Source: Ophiodon elongatus
Lineage: Eukaryota > Chordata > Actinopteri > Perciformes > Hexagrammidae
Direction of reading: 5' to 3'
Assembly (NCBI GenBank): GCA_016806645.1
Contig: JACSYO010001856.1
Location: 2,501 to 66,500 of the forward strand
Length of the DNA: 64,000 nucleotides
This document shows positions 1-11,915 of the stretch, one piece after another (the first letter of the stretch is position 1; every line of letters starts with the position of its first letter). Both the position numbers and the translations under genes were made by a program. Under the pieces are notes generated by a model. That model did not search any database. It saw only the letters and a program-made list of their open reading frames with translations, and was not told where the DNA came from.

Positions 1-3000
1 ACTGTTAGCGCAGTTAGCTCCACTAGCAATGACCTGCTGAGAGGCAATGAAAATGCTCCCAATCTCTGATCTTTCACCTTTATCCAGAAGTTGTCATTTT
101 TACAATGACAGAAAAATCTGAAGACTACTGCAAGCACTGCCGCTGCCGCCGTGGTGTGTACCGCTGTCTCAGTCCTGAGTCCAAAACTCAAAATGTCTTG
201 AAAAAAGATAGATGTAATTATTTCCAATATTCAAAACAAAAATTCAGCCTTAATCCATGTTTACACAAAGGAAGGCTTGTACCCCTATTCACAGAAATGC
301 TAAACTTTATTCAAAACCTAAATAGAAGCTTTGAATGTAAAAAAAGAAATCATAATAAGTATAGCCCTAGTGGCTCAGTCCACTTTGTTTGTTTCCCATT
401 TACAGAGCCAGGGCTGTGTATTAACTATTTTGTTCCCCTTGCACACAGAACGAACAGCCAGCTGACCGTGACGAGATATTTGCTATATATATTTGACAAA
501 AAGTGTATTGGATTAGAATCACATACATTAAATATACCTTCATGTGTTATTATAATAAAAAAAAATGACTAGTAATAATAGATTAAGACAGAATTTGTAC
601 AAGCCTGTATGACAAAATGAAGTACAACAAGAATGTCCAACGCAACCATTGCCTCTAACTATTATATTATATACGTTATACTATTATATTAACGGTTAAC
701 TGCCAACAGATACTGTTGCAACAGCATAACTCTCAACATTTGCATCAAGTGTCTGAGTTGATGGATTAACTAATCTGGCATTGCTTCAATGGTTTCACTA
801 AGGTACTCACCAAACACCCTTTTGAGCTTCATTTTAGGAAACATCTATTATAGACACAAAGTATGAAACACAATGGAGCACTATGTTGCTGTACATCTTC
901 AGCTACAGCAAGATACTGGAACCATTTCTTGCAGGCTGGTTGCATCACCCACCCACAATCTGCACATTGACACTCCCATATGAATGATATGTCACTCAAA
1001 ATAGATCATGGGCTTTGATAGCGAGTGTGTGCTCAGAATCAAGGCTATTGTATTTCATTTTAGTCCCGTGAAGGTCAGGATGATGATCATGATGGTGGCT
1101 TTCCCCTTGTCAAGGTTGTTAGTATAGTGTGTGGTGTATCAAGCACTCGCAATCATCAAAATCAACATCATCATCACCCTTAACAAAAGGTGCTCAAAAC
1201 TTGAGTTAGTCTGAACCACAGAGAAATCAGAGCAAGTGCTTTGACAGAAAGGTCCTTGTGTTGGCATTATCAAAGGAAATATGTGCCTGTTTGTAAAAGA
1301 TACTGTAGGTGAGTTGAAAAGCAAGAGACTTTTCAAAAGCGGGTTTTTCAAACTGCATTGATATATAAAATAGTGTCTTTTATTGTGAGTATAATTATGA
1401 TGCAATAGGGGCAGGTGAGAATATCCCCAGTGGCATCTTATGAAAGGAGTTTTTAATTGTACAGTAGATTATGCTTTGTTCACACACATTACAAACTATT
1501 TTTTTGTCACGAATTGGACACATGACAACACCACGTCACATGAAAATATATTGGATTGTATTCAATGTAGACTTCATCGGAGATAATTTTTTCTCCACTT
1601 CATGTAAAACGTCAACATGAGACTTTCCGGCGATAGGCTTAGAAAATGTGAGTTAAAACCTTTGCGGTCCTGTTAAACATCTGACTTTGTGGCAAGCAGA
1701 CAAGTGGTATTATGTCATATCTGAGCAGTTTTCAGCTTACTTCTCACAATAAAAGTTATCACTTGAATATATTACGCAACACTATATCACCTCTTTGTCA
1801 ACGGACAACAATTAAACGGGATGCGAAACAAAAGTAATCCTGGCCAGTCACAAGCAACAGAACAGCGCATCGCCCAGTCGAAATAATTAGAACATATTCA
1901 AACAATGTAATCCATCAAATCACACTTCAGGATGTTTTCTTACTAGTGATGCAATTCTAAGAGTCAATGCAAAAGTAACTTTCACTTCTCTCTTTCTAAA
2001 ATAAATAAAAAGGTTTTTCAGCTTTAAAAGACTCAACACCGGGTGAGGTAAATTTTTACCATTACATAGTAGGCATGATGAAAAAGTTACATCTAACAAT
2101 AATAACAGCAATATTGGATATAGTAGAATAATAATGATAATGGAAGCATTAACGGTATTGACCATACTAATTGCAATGCAACTAGAAAATCTAGTTAATC
2201 TGATTGTCAGTTTGAGATTTATGCTATGTATTAAGGTAAGCCTGTTTATTACTTTAATTTTGATGTTCATGGATCCAGATTTATTTATTTACTTATTAAT
2301 ACTTTGACTTAGCTTCTGTTTCATTCAGATTTATTGTTTTGTTTTTTTGCGTGGGAGGGGTATGTGCAGATGAATTGCCTTTTTCCTCCTCCAAACTATT
2401 GTTATTATATAATGTCCTACTTTTATTCAGTGGTCTGAACAACAAATCTCAACCTAAGCACTATGCATTTAGATAGGGGCTTTTATTTCTACTGTATTTT
2501 CAGCTGTCACTGTCTTTTTAAAAGTGTTTTATGTCCCCTTGTAGACCATGCCAAATCAATTAACGATCCACTGGAATACCATTAATTTTCAAGGATCAGA
2601 CAATATTATATGAGACGGTTTGTAAAACAAACAGAATACAGTAAAAGGCAGAACGTGATGAAATATAATGCCTCTGCTACTAAGCTCAGGGGCAACAGAT
2701 ATTTCGGAATGTAACAAGACAGCGGTTTGAGATGCTCTATTTGAAATTGATTGGTATAGGTTTTCTTCATATGTCATCATAATAAGAGTGTTAGGCTGAC
2801 CTATGCCTGATTTGTATTCCTGTGGTTGTACGCCTATGCGTTATGTGTGAGCTGGTGTGGGCACCTCTTTTGCACCAAGCATAAGTAGTACTGCGATGGA
2901 TGGCGTAGCATGTAATTTATTTTTTATTTGTACCCGCTGTTTTCAAAATTCTTTGTCAGGCGGTCTTTAATTTATTTGATAGACATGATTCAATAGTTCG

Positions 3001-5685
3001 ATAGAAGTGTGGTCCAATGAAACAAAAAAATGGAAGAGTTGAATGAAGAGTAGGAGCTCCTCTGCCTAGATTTAATAAGGTTGTTGTTGTTGTAACAGAT
3101 GTGATGTCTTTTTCTGGAAATCCCTGTTCTCGGCTCTATTGTCCAATCAAACTTCTCCTGCGTCCGCAGTGCCTGGCACACAATCACATTTTTCAAGAGG
3201 TTAGCATTACTTCTCTCTCCAATTGAAATGTACAGTGTGAATTTCACACAGACTAACTTCAATTTTCTAACACTACATGGACTAGTACGCCTTAGCCTTG
3301 CATCTGGGATTTCACCTTTAGCATATTATATTTTCTTGGCCACAACTAGAGAAAAATTTTGAGAAAATGACTCCCAATTCCTTTGGGTATATTTTGGGTT
3401 TTTTATTTGATCGTGCCCATCTTTTTATTTACAAGGTTCATTGACAAGTTCATCATTGTCATTATACAATAGGGTTGCTCAACGAAATGTCTGATCAACC
3501 AACCAAATGTCTGTCAAATAAGGATAGTTCATGATTTCTCTTAATACCCCTTAATACAAAATTATAATTACTTGGGAATATATTTAATAATTCACATTAG
3601 AATTGAACCAACTGGTCAAAGTTCAAACCAGGCAAGCAAATAGAGATTTTGACAAGATCATTAAGAGAAGATTATGACTTCAAAACCCACGGCTGGTCAG
3701 AAATCTCACTGGGCCTTCTGACTGATATGTTAATTGATCTTTTACTGACTATTAATACAGGGCAAGTTATTCATGATCTGTAGAAGGAATATTTATGAGG
3801 CAATAAAAATGTAAAATGACTATTACCCCTGCCTATGACTAGTTTGTTAGACTGAAGACTTCATAGTCTTACTATTTGCTACAATTCATATGATAATACA
3901 TATGTTCGTTCTGTTGAGCTTTTCTTACATTTTTTTCAACAAATTTAAAAAGACCAGAATAACACAACGTAGTAGTGGGACAACTGTAGAGCACATTAAT
4001 ATAAGATGCAGAGGAACATCGTCTCTAAACCCGGGAACAAAACATGTAGATAAGACAAACAAATAAAAATGTAATGAACAAAAGGACGAGAACGACCCTT
4101 CAACACTGATTCACCAGATGTTGTAGTGTGCCGATTTAATTTCAAGTCCATAGAAAAGAGGGAAAGGGCTTGTGTTGTGCTGTGACTGTGACTGTGACGC
4201 TACACTGGTTACGGAAAATTATTCGACGACAGACGCGACTGCGTGTCTCTTGTTCGGGCAACATTTTTCGACTACCTTTGTACATGGTTGAAGCTGCAGA
4301 TGTGTTCACCTCTTTCAACTCAATTGCTGCCTCTGATCCCTCCATCTCCCAATAACCTTCACACTCGTCCTCTTTTCCTTATAATATCCCTTGTCCTCTC
4401 CCTTTCTTTAACTCTCCCCTTATAAACTCCTTAACTACACTTTCACTGCCCTGTCCTTTCGCCTTTGCTTCCCTCTGTTATCCTTTGCTTCGCTCTAGCT
4501 CTCTGAATTAGCATAGACAGCCAGAGGTGCGTGTATTCTTATATATTGATCTATCCATTTTTAATGCCCCATGCTACCAGGAGGAGGAACCATCTTATGC
4601 AAGTTCCGCTGGGCCAGTGATGCTGTCAGGGCTTGTTGCCACTCTTTGCTACTTAGAGGGAGAGCAGACGACCTTGGAAGTGCATTAAGAGCGTTCCCAG
4701 GAGACGCAGATGTGTCCATCAGTCCCTGGTCCCACATGAAAAATCCACAGGGGACTCCAGATGGCTTTTACTGGACAAATCTTAAGGGAGAAAATCCACC
4801 CAAAAATTGAATTAGCATGTTTTTATCTGGGGGTGATTGCAGGTAGCCAGAGTGCAGTTTCATTGTTTTCAATGTCAACATTTGTACTACAATAATTAAA
4901 TACAAATTCTCACTTTTATTTTGATAGTATTGGATGTTTTTCTGAATCAATCGTGCAACCTTTATTACACTTTGTACATACATTATGATTAAAGTGCTTG
5001 TGAACTTGAGTTTCTTTTTGACTTCGGGTAGATTTTTCTTTCAGAGACATACTGCCACTCAATTCCGAAACTAATCAAACTTTCAGAGCATGTTCTCTCT
5101 ACTGTAAGTGAGTGTATCAATTAAGAAGGGAACCATGCAAGCCACCCTTGGCCCTGAGATCACAGTGTCACTAGAGCATAAAAAGAGAGACTGGCTGAAT
5201 ACCAGACATAGTTTATGATTCATCCATCACTCATTTTACTTTTCTTTCCATATCCATTACCATCTGTACAGACTAGAATGTCCTCGTTCACTGAGTCTCT
5301 TTTTTGTTTCTTCTGTTCTCTCTATACATCAGCTAATTTCCTCCCTGTGATAAAGGCACTGTCACTAATGTAGGCCTCAGACGGTTAATGACCAATTAAA
5401 ACACAGTCTGCCGAGATGGAAAGCAGCTAATTGCTCACGACTTGGAGTGAGGCTATCGGAAAGAGATTGGCTGTGGTGATGGAGATGAGGACACTGATGA
5501 GGGACAAGGAATTTATTGAGCAGAACTGAAAAACAGTACTCTAATACAGTGAATAGCTGTGTTTTTACTCTTAGAAATGTATGTTTTAAAGCTGGCATAG
5601 ACAGTACTTTTTTGGCATTGGGAAAATTCAAAAATTCAATAATATCCTTTCAGCATATTGTAATTCAATTGGTTTGAGAGAAAAC
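1..5685. other. Non-coding stretch, no supported gene
   Basis: AT-rich, mostly unique-looking DNA. The longest open frame is 155 codons (105-572, plus strand); it has no recognisable domain, is followed by AT-rich sequence, and I do not call it a gene. A short GTT run lies near 3080-3093, and a pyrimidine-rich stretch covers about 4366-4500. A 79-codon open frame at 4571-4810 sits in locally more GC-rich sequence but matches no family I know. I see no transposon ends or RNA gene. Confidence 0.6.
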
Positions 5686-5689
5686 TAAA

Positions 5690-5830
5690 CTTCTGCATCT
5701 CCTCTTGGCTCTGGTTTCAGGCTTTAGAAAAGTTAGCCCATGACGGGAGAGTTTGGCCAATCACATGTCATTTCAGAGAGCGGGGGTTCCTATTAGCTCT
5801 TTTGCAAATACAGATGCATGTGTGCTATAT
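5690..5830. repeat. Possible old dispersed fish repeat
   Basis: The segment around 'ggccaatcacatgtcatttc' and its flanks reads like a dispersed element I associate with percomorph genomes. No second copy is evident in this window and no terminal repeats are visible, so the call rests on memory alone. The boundaries are approximate. Confidence 0.35.
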
Positions 5831-8800
5831 TTATTATTACGGATTTCCAATTGAACTGGATTAATTATAAATAATACATACTCTAATAATAAATAAATGA
5901 TCTTCTCTCATTTCAAGTAAAATAAAGGCTGAATTAAAAAAAAAAAAACATTACAGAAAGCTTTTGAAAAATGTGACTTAAAATAAAGTACTTCATTTTG
6001 TCCTGCAGCTTTAAATTCAGTGGGTACGTTTACTCAAAAATCTGTGCTTTGTCTCGTAGTGGAGTTTCACATCGCTGCTTTTAATATCGCCATGGTCTCT
6101 GAACACATGAGACATACTGCTTTTGAACTGGTTGTGGGAATAATAAACAAATAAGAGTATGTCCACTCTTGGTTAAAGGCTTTGGTTAAGCTGTCCACAT
6201 TTCTCTCTTTGGAGCACCAAGTGAAATAACTTCTCTGACTCACATACTTATTCCAACTGTCGGGTCTCTCTCCTGTCTCTCCCGTGTGTGTGAATATGGC
6301 CCTCGAGTCGAGAGCGACGCTTATCGGAATACACACATGGTCGAGTAGCATCACGTGAGATGATTTACAACGCGTGTAATTGGTCGGTGTGTTTCCTGGA
6401 CCGCTGAACGAGTGCCTTAAAGGCTAGAAAAGCTGCACCGGTTAAACAGAAGTCATCCATGAAAATTTTATAATTATCAATCGGTGTCTAGGTCCAGGTC
6501 CAGACCCAGAACACGGTGTAGACCATGTCTCCACCGTATATGTTCTCGACACTCACCCCACCAAAAAAGGCTGCTGATACTGCCACACTGCATGTAGAGT
6601 GTGCGCGGAGCACAGTTTGGGGGTGCCTTTCCACCAGTTGTTTCTTGAATAAGACTTTACCAGCCATAATCATCCCTGGAGCACAGGAACAGCTGTTCAG
6701 TGCGTCTGATGGGGCTCGTGCGTTCAACGTAACATGCTAACACACTAAAATGGGCAAAGCAGATGTCGCCTCCCTGTCCCTTACAAGACAAATAGCATCC
6801 AGCTGTATAATCTTTAACCTGAAAGAACTCCTTCAGTTCTTTCAAAAGAGGGATTTGGTTGAGAGTAGCGCCGCTACGGTCACCATGAAGCAGCAAGCAA
6901 CTGGAATGCACCAACAGGGCGGTTAATTCACACACTCTCAGCTGAGTTCAGTGCAAGCAGCAAAGCTGTCTTAAAAGACAACGCTGTCATGGAGCGCTCC
7001 TGAGGCTCAAAGGGATATTTCCCCAAGGCCTCAAGCACCAATGGCAGTTCACACTGCGAGGAGGATGAACACATCATTGTTTCCCACCATTGTTGGGCAT
7101 TGTTTCCTGACCACCTGCACTTACCACTTCACAAAAGGGTGGCCAAAAACTGGTCTGTTGCCAAAACCCCCGTGGCAGGAAGAAATTGCTGCTGCATATA
7201 CTTTCAACAGTGGCATGAGACAGCCACATATCCACCAAACACTGCAAAAAGGAGAGAGTAGATTCAACTGCATAGGACAGGGGATCTAGCCTCCTTTCCT
7301 CGCACCAGCATTGGAACCCTGACCCCTTTGCCTTGTCAATGGTAGATCCAACTCTTGTTGCTGGATGGTTTGCACAACCTGTACAGACAATTAAGCCTTC
7401 CTCAGCCAGTCCCTCAGATGGGCAACATGCCTATCTCACCCCTCTCCTGAAACGGAGCCCATTTGTCTCCTTATCCCTTTTTGTAAATACTAATTATTGT
7501 TTTATTTATGGAATTTAGGATGAGAAAATTGATTATGCACATAAATGCAATTAGAAACAAACCTCTTTGTTTAAAACATATTTTAACATGCATTCACATG
7601 CTTGAACACGTGGACTGTAAAAAAATATAATTATATACACTGGCTATTGAATAGACACATAGCGTTATGCACAAATTACATATACATTCATGCAGAGGTG
7701 CACAGACAGTAAGCACACTTACACACACTCATACAGACATGCACAGTCACACAAGATCAATCCACGCAGAAAAAAACACAGACAAAAAAATACACAGTAT
7801 GTCTCACACATGCCACTTATCTTGAGGAGACATGATTCTCAGCCCATTGCAGTCAGCAGCCCTTTGGGTTTTCTCCCTCTCTGACAGTGTGTCAGGCGGG
7901 CCTGTTCTCCAGCTGCTGGCTCGCACTGAGTGAGGGACCAGCCTAATGAGATCACTGGCATCCAATTCGAGAGGGTCAGCGCTCATTTCGAGCAATTCAT
8001 TTTTAATTGGTCTCAAATCTAATCCATTTCATAATGTCAGCTCCTTTGCTCATCTCACCCTGAGGCCGCTGAGTGACACAGTGATTCCCTTGATGTTGTT
8101 AGTCTTGTGTGTTATTACATAGCCTGAAGTTATTGAGGATGTTTCTGTGATTGTTGCTTGGTTGGTTGCAGTTGCCGCGGCGACGCTACTGTAATAATTT
8201 GCCCACTGCAGCGCTGTTGCCGCCCTCCAACACTGATGATGAAGGGTAATGAACCTCATAAAATAAAGATATTCCTCATGCTCTCACAATAGCATGACAA
8301 CAAACCTATCATTGCAAAGATGACATCAATTATTTTGCAGATTCATTATGTCTGCTGATCATCCATTAAAAGGCAACTCTGATGTTAACTCAGACCAAAG
8401 CACTCAACCCCAACTGCTCAAGAAGAGCAGAGGAGACGGCACTGGGCAGCTCTCTGGTGTCACGGCTCACAATGTAATTTCTTGAAAAGGACAAATATTA
8501 AAATGGCATAGTACAAAGGCTACACTATTTATCAATCCTTTGAAGGAGTCTATGATGTACTCTGTCTGTGTTTGGATCTACCTCTCTTCTCCTTATTTTC
8601 TTCTACTCTCCGAGCTTACTCTTCCTCCATCTAACTTGTGTGACCAGCTGCGCCTCCTGCTTTGCTTCCATCAAGATGTCACTTCTAATTTGCTGGTTGT
8701 GCTGACTCCATCCCTGCTAGCAATCAGTGGCGAAGACATCCATTACTCCTAGTCGTGGCAGGTCCCCTCACACTCCCGCTGGACGTTAATGACACCTGAC

Positions 8801-9040
8801 AGAACACAGGTTTACTACTTAGCAAACTGACCCCCCAGAGACAGCCGATGGGGCTAACACATGCTTGCGTGGTTTACAAGAAACCGACAGGGGAAGGTAA
8901 CACATGAAGTCTTGTAATGTCTTAGCAGGTTCTCATACTGGCCCAGCAGGGCACTTTCTGGTACTTTGTAGACAGAAAAGTAAAGTTAGCTGGATTTAAA
9001 TCGCTCTCTCACATCTTACCAGTAGACTGACAACTCATCT
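5831..9040. other. Non-coding stretch with two more complex segments
   Basis: A 13-base A run lies at 5936-5948. At 6000-6940 the sequence is richer in GC and CpG than its surroundings, and 60-95-codon frames are open on both strands (6067-6354, 6488-6727 and 6657-6935 minus; 6525-6740 plus). None resembles a known protein. The segment could be a decayed mobile element or a small regulatory region. At 7690-7800 there is cryptic CA-rich repetition. At 7830-8345 unique, non-repetitive DNA carries several homeodomain-like TAAT cores and an AATTGG box. From 8346 onward I see nothing distinctive. Confidence 0.5.
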
Positions 9041-9044
9041 CATT

Positions 9045-9405
9045 AAAGGTGCTAAATTTGAAGTTCAGAGCCTATCTAGTTCCTCCTCATCGGCAGCTCG
9101 CAGCTAACAATTCTTACAGCGGTAATTGACAGAACTGACAGAGCTAACAGTTTTTACCTGAGGAGTAACTGGAGCTAGGCGGTGAGTATGAGTGCAGTGA
9201 AGAACGATGGCCATGAGCTAGTCAGTGGGGCACGCTCACATGCACTAACATGCACTAAATGGCACGCTGGGCCGGCCCGGCTATGCGAAAATAGCATAAG
9301 CTTGGATAACAACACGCACAGAGAGTGACTTCATTCTCTGCTCAGGTAGACACTACGCCATTACATCTTTACATTGAAAATTGCTGTTATATTAATGCCT
9401 GTGAA
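9045..9405. repeat. Possible dispersed fish repeat
   Basis: The block from about 9045 to 9405, including 'ctgctcaggtagacactacg' near 9340 and the fully palindromic GGGCCGGCCC core near 9270, reads like a dispersed element I recall from fish genomes. A 10-base unit, acatgcacta, is repeated in tandem at about 9239-9258. No terminal inverted repeats or coding sequence are visible, and the boundaries are uncertain. Confidence 0.4.
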
Positions 9406-10953
9406 GATAACCTTTAAGCAAAGAAAATCGCTTAAAACCACAAATCAATCTATCATTTTCTGACTTTTATTTTGAAAATATCAAAATATTCTTTTTTTAA
9501 ATATTTTGATTGCTCACAGCTTTGTGTGCCACGATGCAGGTTGCTTCTCTCTGAGATTACTTTCCTGAGGTTGTTCCTGTGAATTCTTTGGTCAAGGCTA
9601 TTAGCTATTTTATTGACCAGCAGGAACAAAATGAGTGCTTCCATCCTGCAATGCTGACGGAGGGATGGCTTTTGCATGCCTTAACAGTTTCTGAAGGCTC
9701 TGCTTTTGCGCTATGTGATATAATAGTTGAAGGCACCTGAAATTGAGGGCCCAGTAATGATGAACCACTGCAAACATTTAACTTAAAACCTCTACATGCA
9801 TGCCGGTTTTAATACAGTTGTTTTCATTCATATGCATTGTAATAGCTAATAAAGTGGCCCGTGCACATTTGTCATATTTCATTTTTGTCACTTTATAACT
9901 TATATGATTTTAAGGTCATTTCACATGTTCTGGTCTTGTTGTGATAATGGTCCTCCACATGGCCTATATTTGAGCTGGCCAGTGTATCAACATCCAGTGT
10001 ATCAAAGCACAAAAGTAGATCTTAGTGATGGATTTGTGTTGGTGCCTGTGTGTAGTGGGATAGGGGATGGCATGTGGCACAAAAATGTACATCTTGGTCC
10101 GTCACTGTTGTCAGAAGAAGTTGTGACAAAACAGTATTTAGGTATTGACTGCACCTTTGAGGCCTTCCAACACTATGAATAATGTCTTTAGTGTTTGTGT
10201 TGTGTTTGCAAGATCTTTCACTAAAGATGAGGCTGTTCATTAAAGAATATAAAATGTATAAGTCAATCTCCCCTGTGCTCTCTCACTTCTCACTCGTGAT
10301 ATACAATGCCATCCATCAGTCAATACAAGTAAAATGTAATGAAACATGTGACCAGAGCATCATCAGCAAGTTTTTTCTTCTCTCGCCACTTATTATTGAA
10401 CAGTGTTCATTATTCAATGAGCTTTTTAGGTGTGCAAGCCAACGTCTCGTTGGGACCATAAACATTTAAACTAACTTTAACCGAGACGCTGACCCACCAA
10501 GAGGAGTCGTAACTCTTATTGCTGCTTGTCCACAGACAATTGAGAGTGCACAGTAGGACCTACCACCTCATTTGGCAAGCACAACCTCCTCACAGAGGGT
10601 GACAATGTTGGACCTGAAGCAATTGGTTTATATTACCCTACAGATAAGGCAATAAACTAATAGGGTGATGAGTGTCCTACTCCTTCGCCGGTTATAAAGT
10701 TTTAGCTCCATGATTTACTATTTACAGTTCATCTCATGTTAATTTCCTTTTAAAAGTGTCCACCTTAATTAAGTGAATAGCGATGAAAGACAGCTTTATA
10801 TACATCTTTCTTTCATCATTAAATAAAATGCATGATTTTAATTACAGAATGCCAATGCTGAGTCATTTAAGATTTAGCTATGTTAATTAGCATTACCTCA
10901 GGTACTCCATAGTACAAAGTGGAAACTGATCTGTGTTTTTAGACTTTCTGTAA
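9406..10953. other. Non-coding stretch
   Basis: AT-rich DNA. Near 9475-9515 the sequence contains an imperfect inverted repeat built of AAAATATC and GATATTTT-like pieces. The plus-strand frames at 9904-10182 and 10182-10469 (92 and 95 codons) have no recognisable domain and I treat them as chance. No RNA gene or transposon end is seen. Confidence 0.55.
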
Positions 10954-11768
10954 TATTAATAATAATAATACATTTTATTTGTATAGTGCTTTAAAAGGTA
11001 CTCAAAGACACTTTACATGGTAACAAAACAATATAAACAAACATACTGAACTAGCATCACAGGTTAAAAGCAGATTCAAATAAGTGAGTTTTAAATGCAG
11101 TTTTGAATGTGGCGAGTGACGGAGAATGTCTGAGGTGCTGGGGGAGAGAGTTCCAGCGGGAGGGGGCAGCAATGGAGAAGGCCCTGTCCCCCCAGGTCCG
11201 ATGCTTGGACAGAGTAGGAGGGGTAAGGAGGTTGCGGGTGGACGTGTGTCAGTGCAGAGGTCCGAAAGGTATGAAGGGGCTAGGTTGTGAAGAGCTTTGT
11301 ATGTAAAGAGGAGGATTTTAAACCGTATTCTTTGCAGTGGAGGTTTTGAAGGACTGAGGTGATGTGATCTCTGGTGTCGGGGCGGGAGAGCAGACGGGCA
11401 GCTGATTTCTGGATGTATTGTAGTTTGTTGATGATTTTGGTAGATGTGCCGTAGAGGATGCTGTTGCAGTAGTCCAGTCGAGAGGTGATGAAGTCGTGGA
11501 TGAGTGTTTCTCCTGTAGAGGAGAGGGAGGGGCTTAAATGGGCAATGTTTTTTAGATGAAAGATGTGATGTGATTGAAGTGGCGTTCGAAGGACAGGGTT
11601 TGCTTGAAAATGATATCAAGGTTACGGATATGTGTGTCATCGATGCAGAGGGAGAAGTTGTGGTGGGATTTGTTTAGAGATTTGGGGCCGATGAGGAGGA
11701 TTTCAGATTTGTCGCTGTTGAGTTTGAGAAAGTTGGCTTGCATCCAGGACTTTATGTCTTTGAGGCTG
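10954..11768 (-). mobile_element. L2-clade LINE, 5'-truncated 3' fragment
   Basis: This is the C-terminal part of a reverse transcriptase ORF plus the 3' tail of an L2-type non-LTR retrotransposon, read on the minus strand. Near 11761-11683 the translation gives DIKSWMQANFLKLNSDK, the thumb-region signature of L2 RT. A second frame, about 11510-11340, contains the L2 'SRLDYCN' and 'KLQYIQKSAARLL' motifs. A third frame, about 11331-11257, gives RFKILLFTYKALHNLAP. The three blocks lie in different frames, so the ORF carries frameshifts, and the usual LPVKFR linker before the last block is deleted. The 3' end is the diagnostic L2 tail: 'gcactatacaaataaaatg' on the minus strand followed by a short ATT repeat at 10954-10970. 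The 212-codon minus-strand open frame across 11002-11640 is partly out of the native frame. The endonuclease and most of the RT are missing, so the copy is dead. Confidence 0.93.
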
Positions 11769-11915
11769 TTTCCAGTCTCTATGCTAAGATAAAGTGACCT
11801 GCTGCTTGCTCCAGCTACATATATTCCGCACAGACTTGAGAGTGGTACCAAATTTTTCATCTAACTCTTGGCAAGAAAGGGAATATGTCCTATTCCTTTC
11901 AAACTATTCCTTTAA
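11768..11915. repeat. Half copy of short inverted-repeat element (MITE-like)
   Basis: Contains the blocks 'ccagtctctatgctaag', 'gacttgagagtggtacc', 'catctaactcttggcaagaa' and 'aaactattcctttaa' in the order found in a very common fish dispersed element. A fuller copy lies at 35517-35838. There the left end, 'gaatacgcttatttg...cttgccgaggg...gatgagaag', is the inverse complement of this right end, so the element has inverted termini. The copy starts exactly where the L2 fragment stops; either one inserted into the other or both were truncated together. No coding capacity. Confidence 0.75.

Noticed and set aside
105..572. 155-codon plus-strand open frame
   Set aside because: No recognisable domain, AT-rich codons in the second half, and no splice or promoter context; a frame of this length is expected by chance in 64 kb of AT-rich DNA read in six frames.
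10441..10500. Inverted repeat built on cgtctcg / cgagacg
   Set aside because: Arms match only in short blocks with unequal spacing; too weak to call a structured RNA or transposon end.
11103..11306. Plus-strand open frames over the L2 fragment
   Set aside because: Antisense to L2; a familiar source of false gene models in fish.
11002..11640. 212-codon minus-strand open frame as a protein gene
   Set aside because: It crosses frameshifted L2 reverse transcriptase sequence and is only partly in the native L2 frame.
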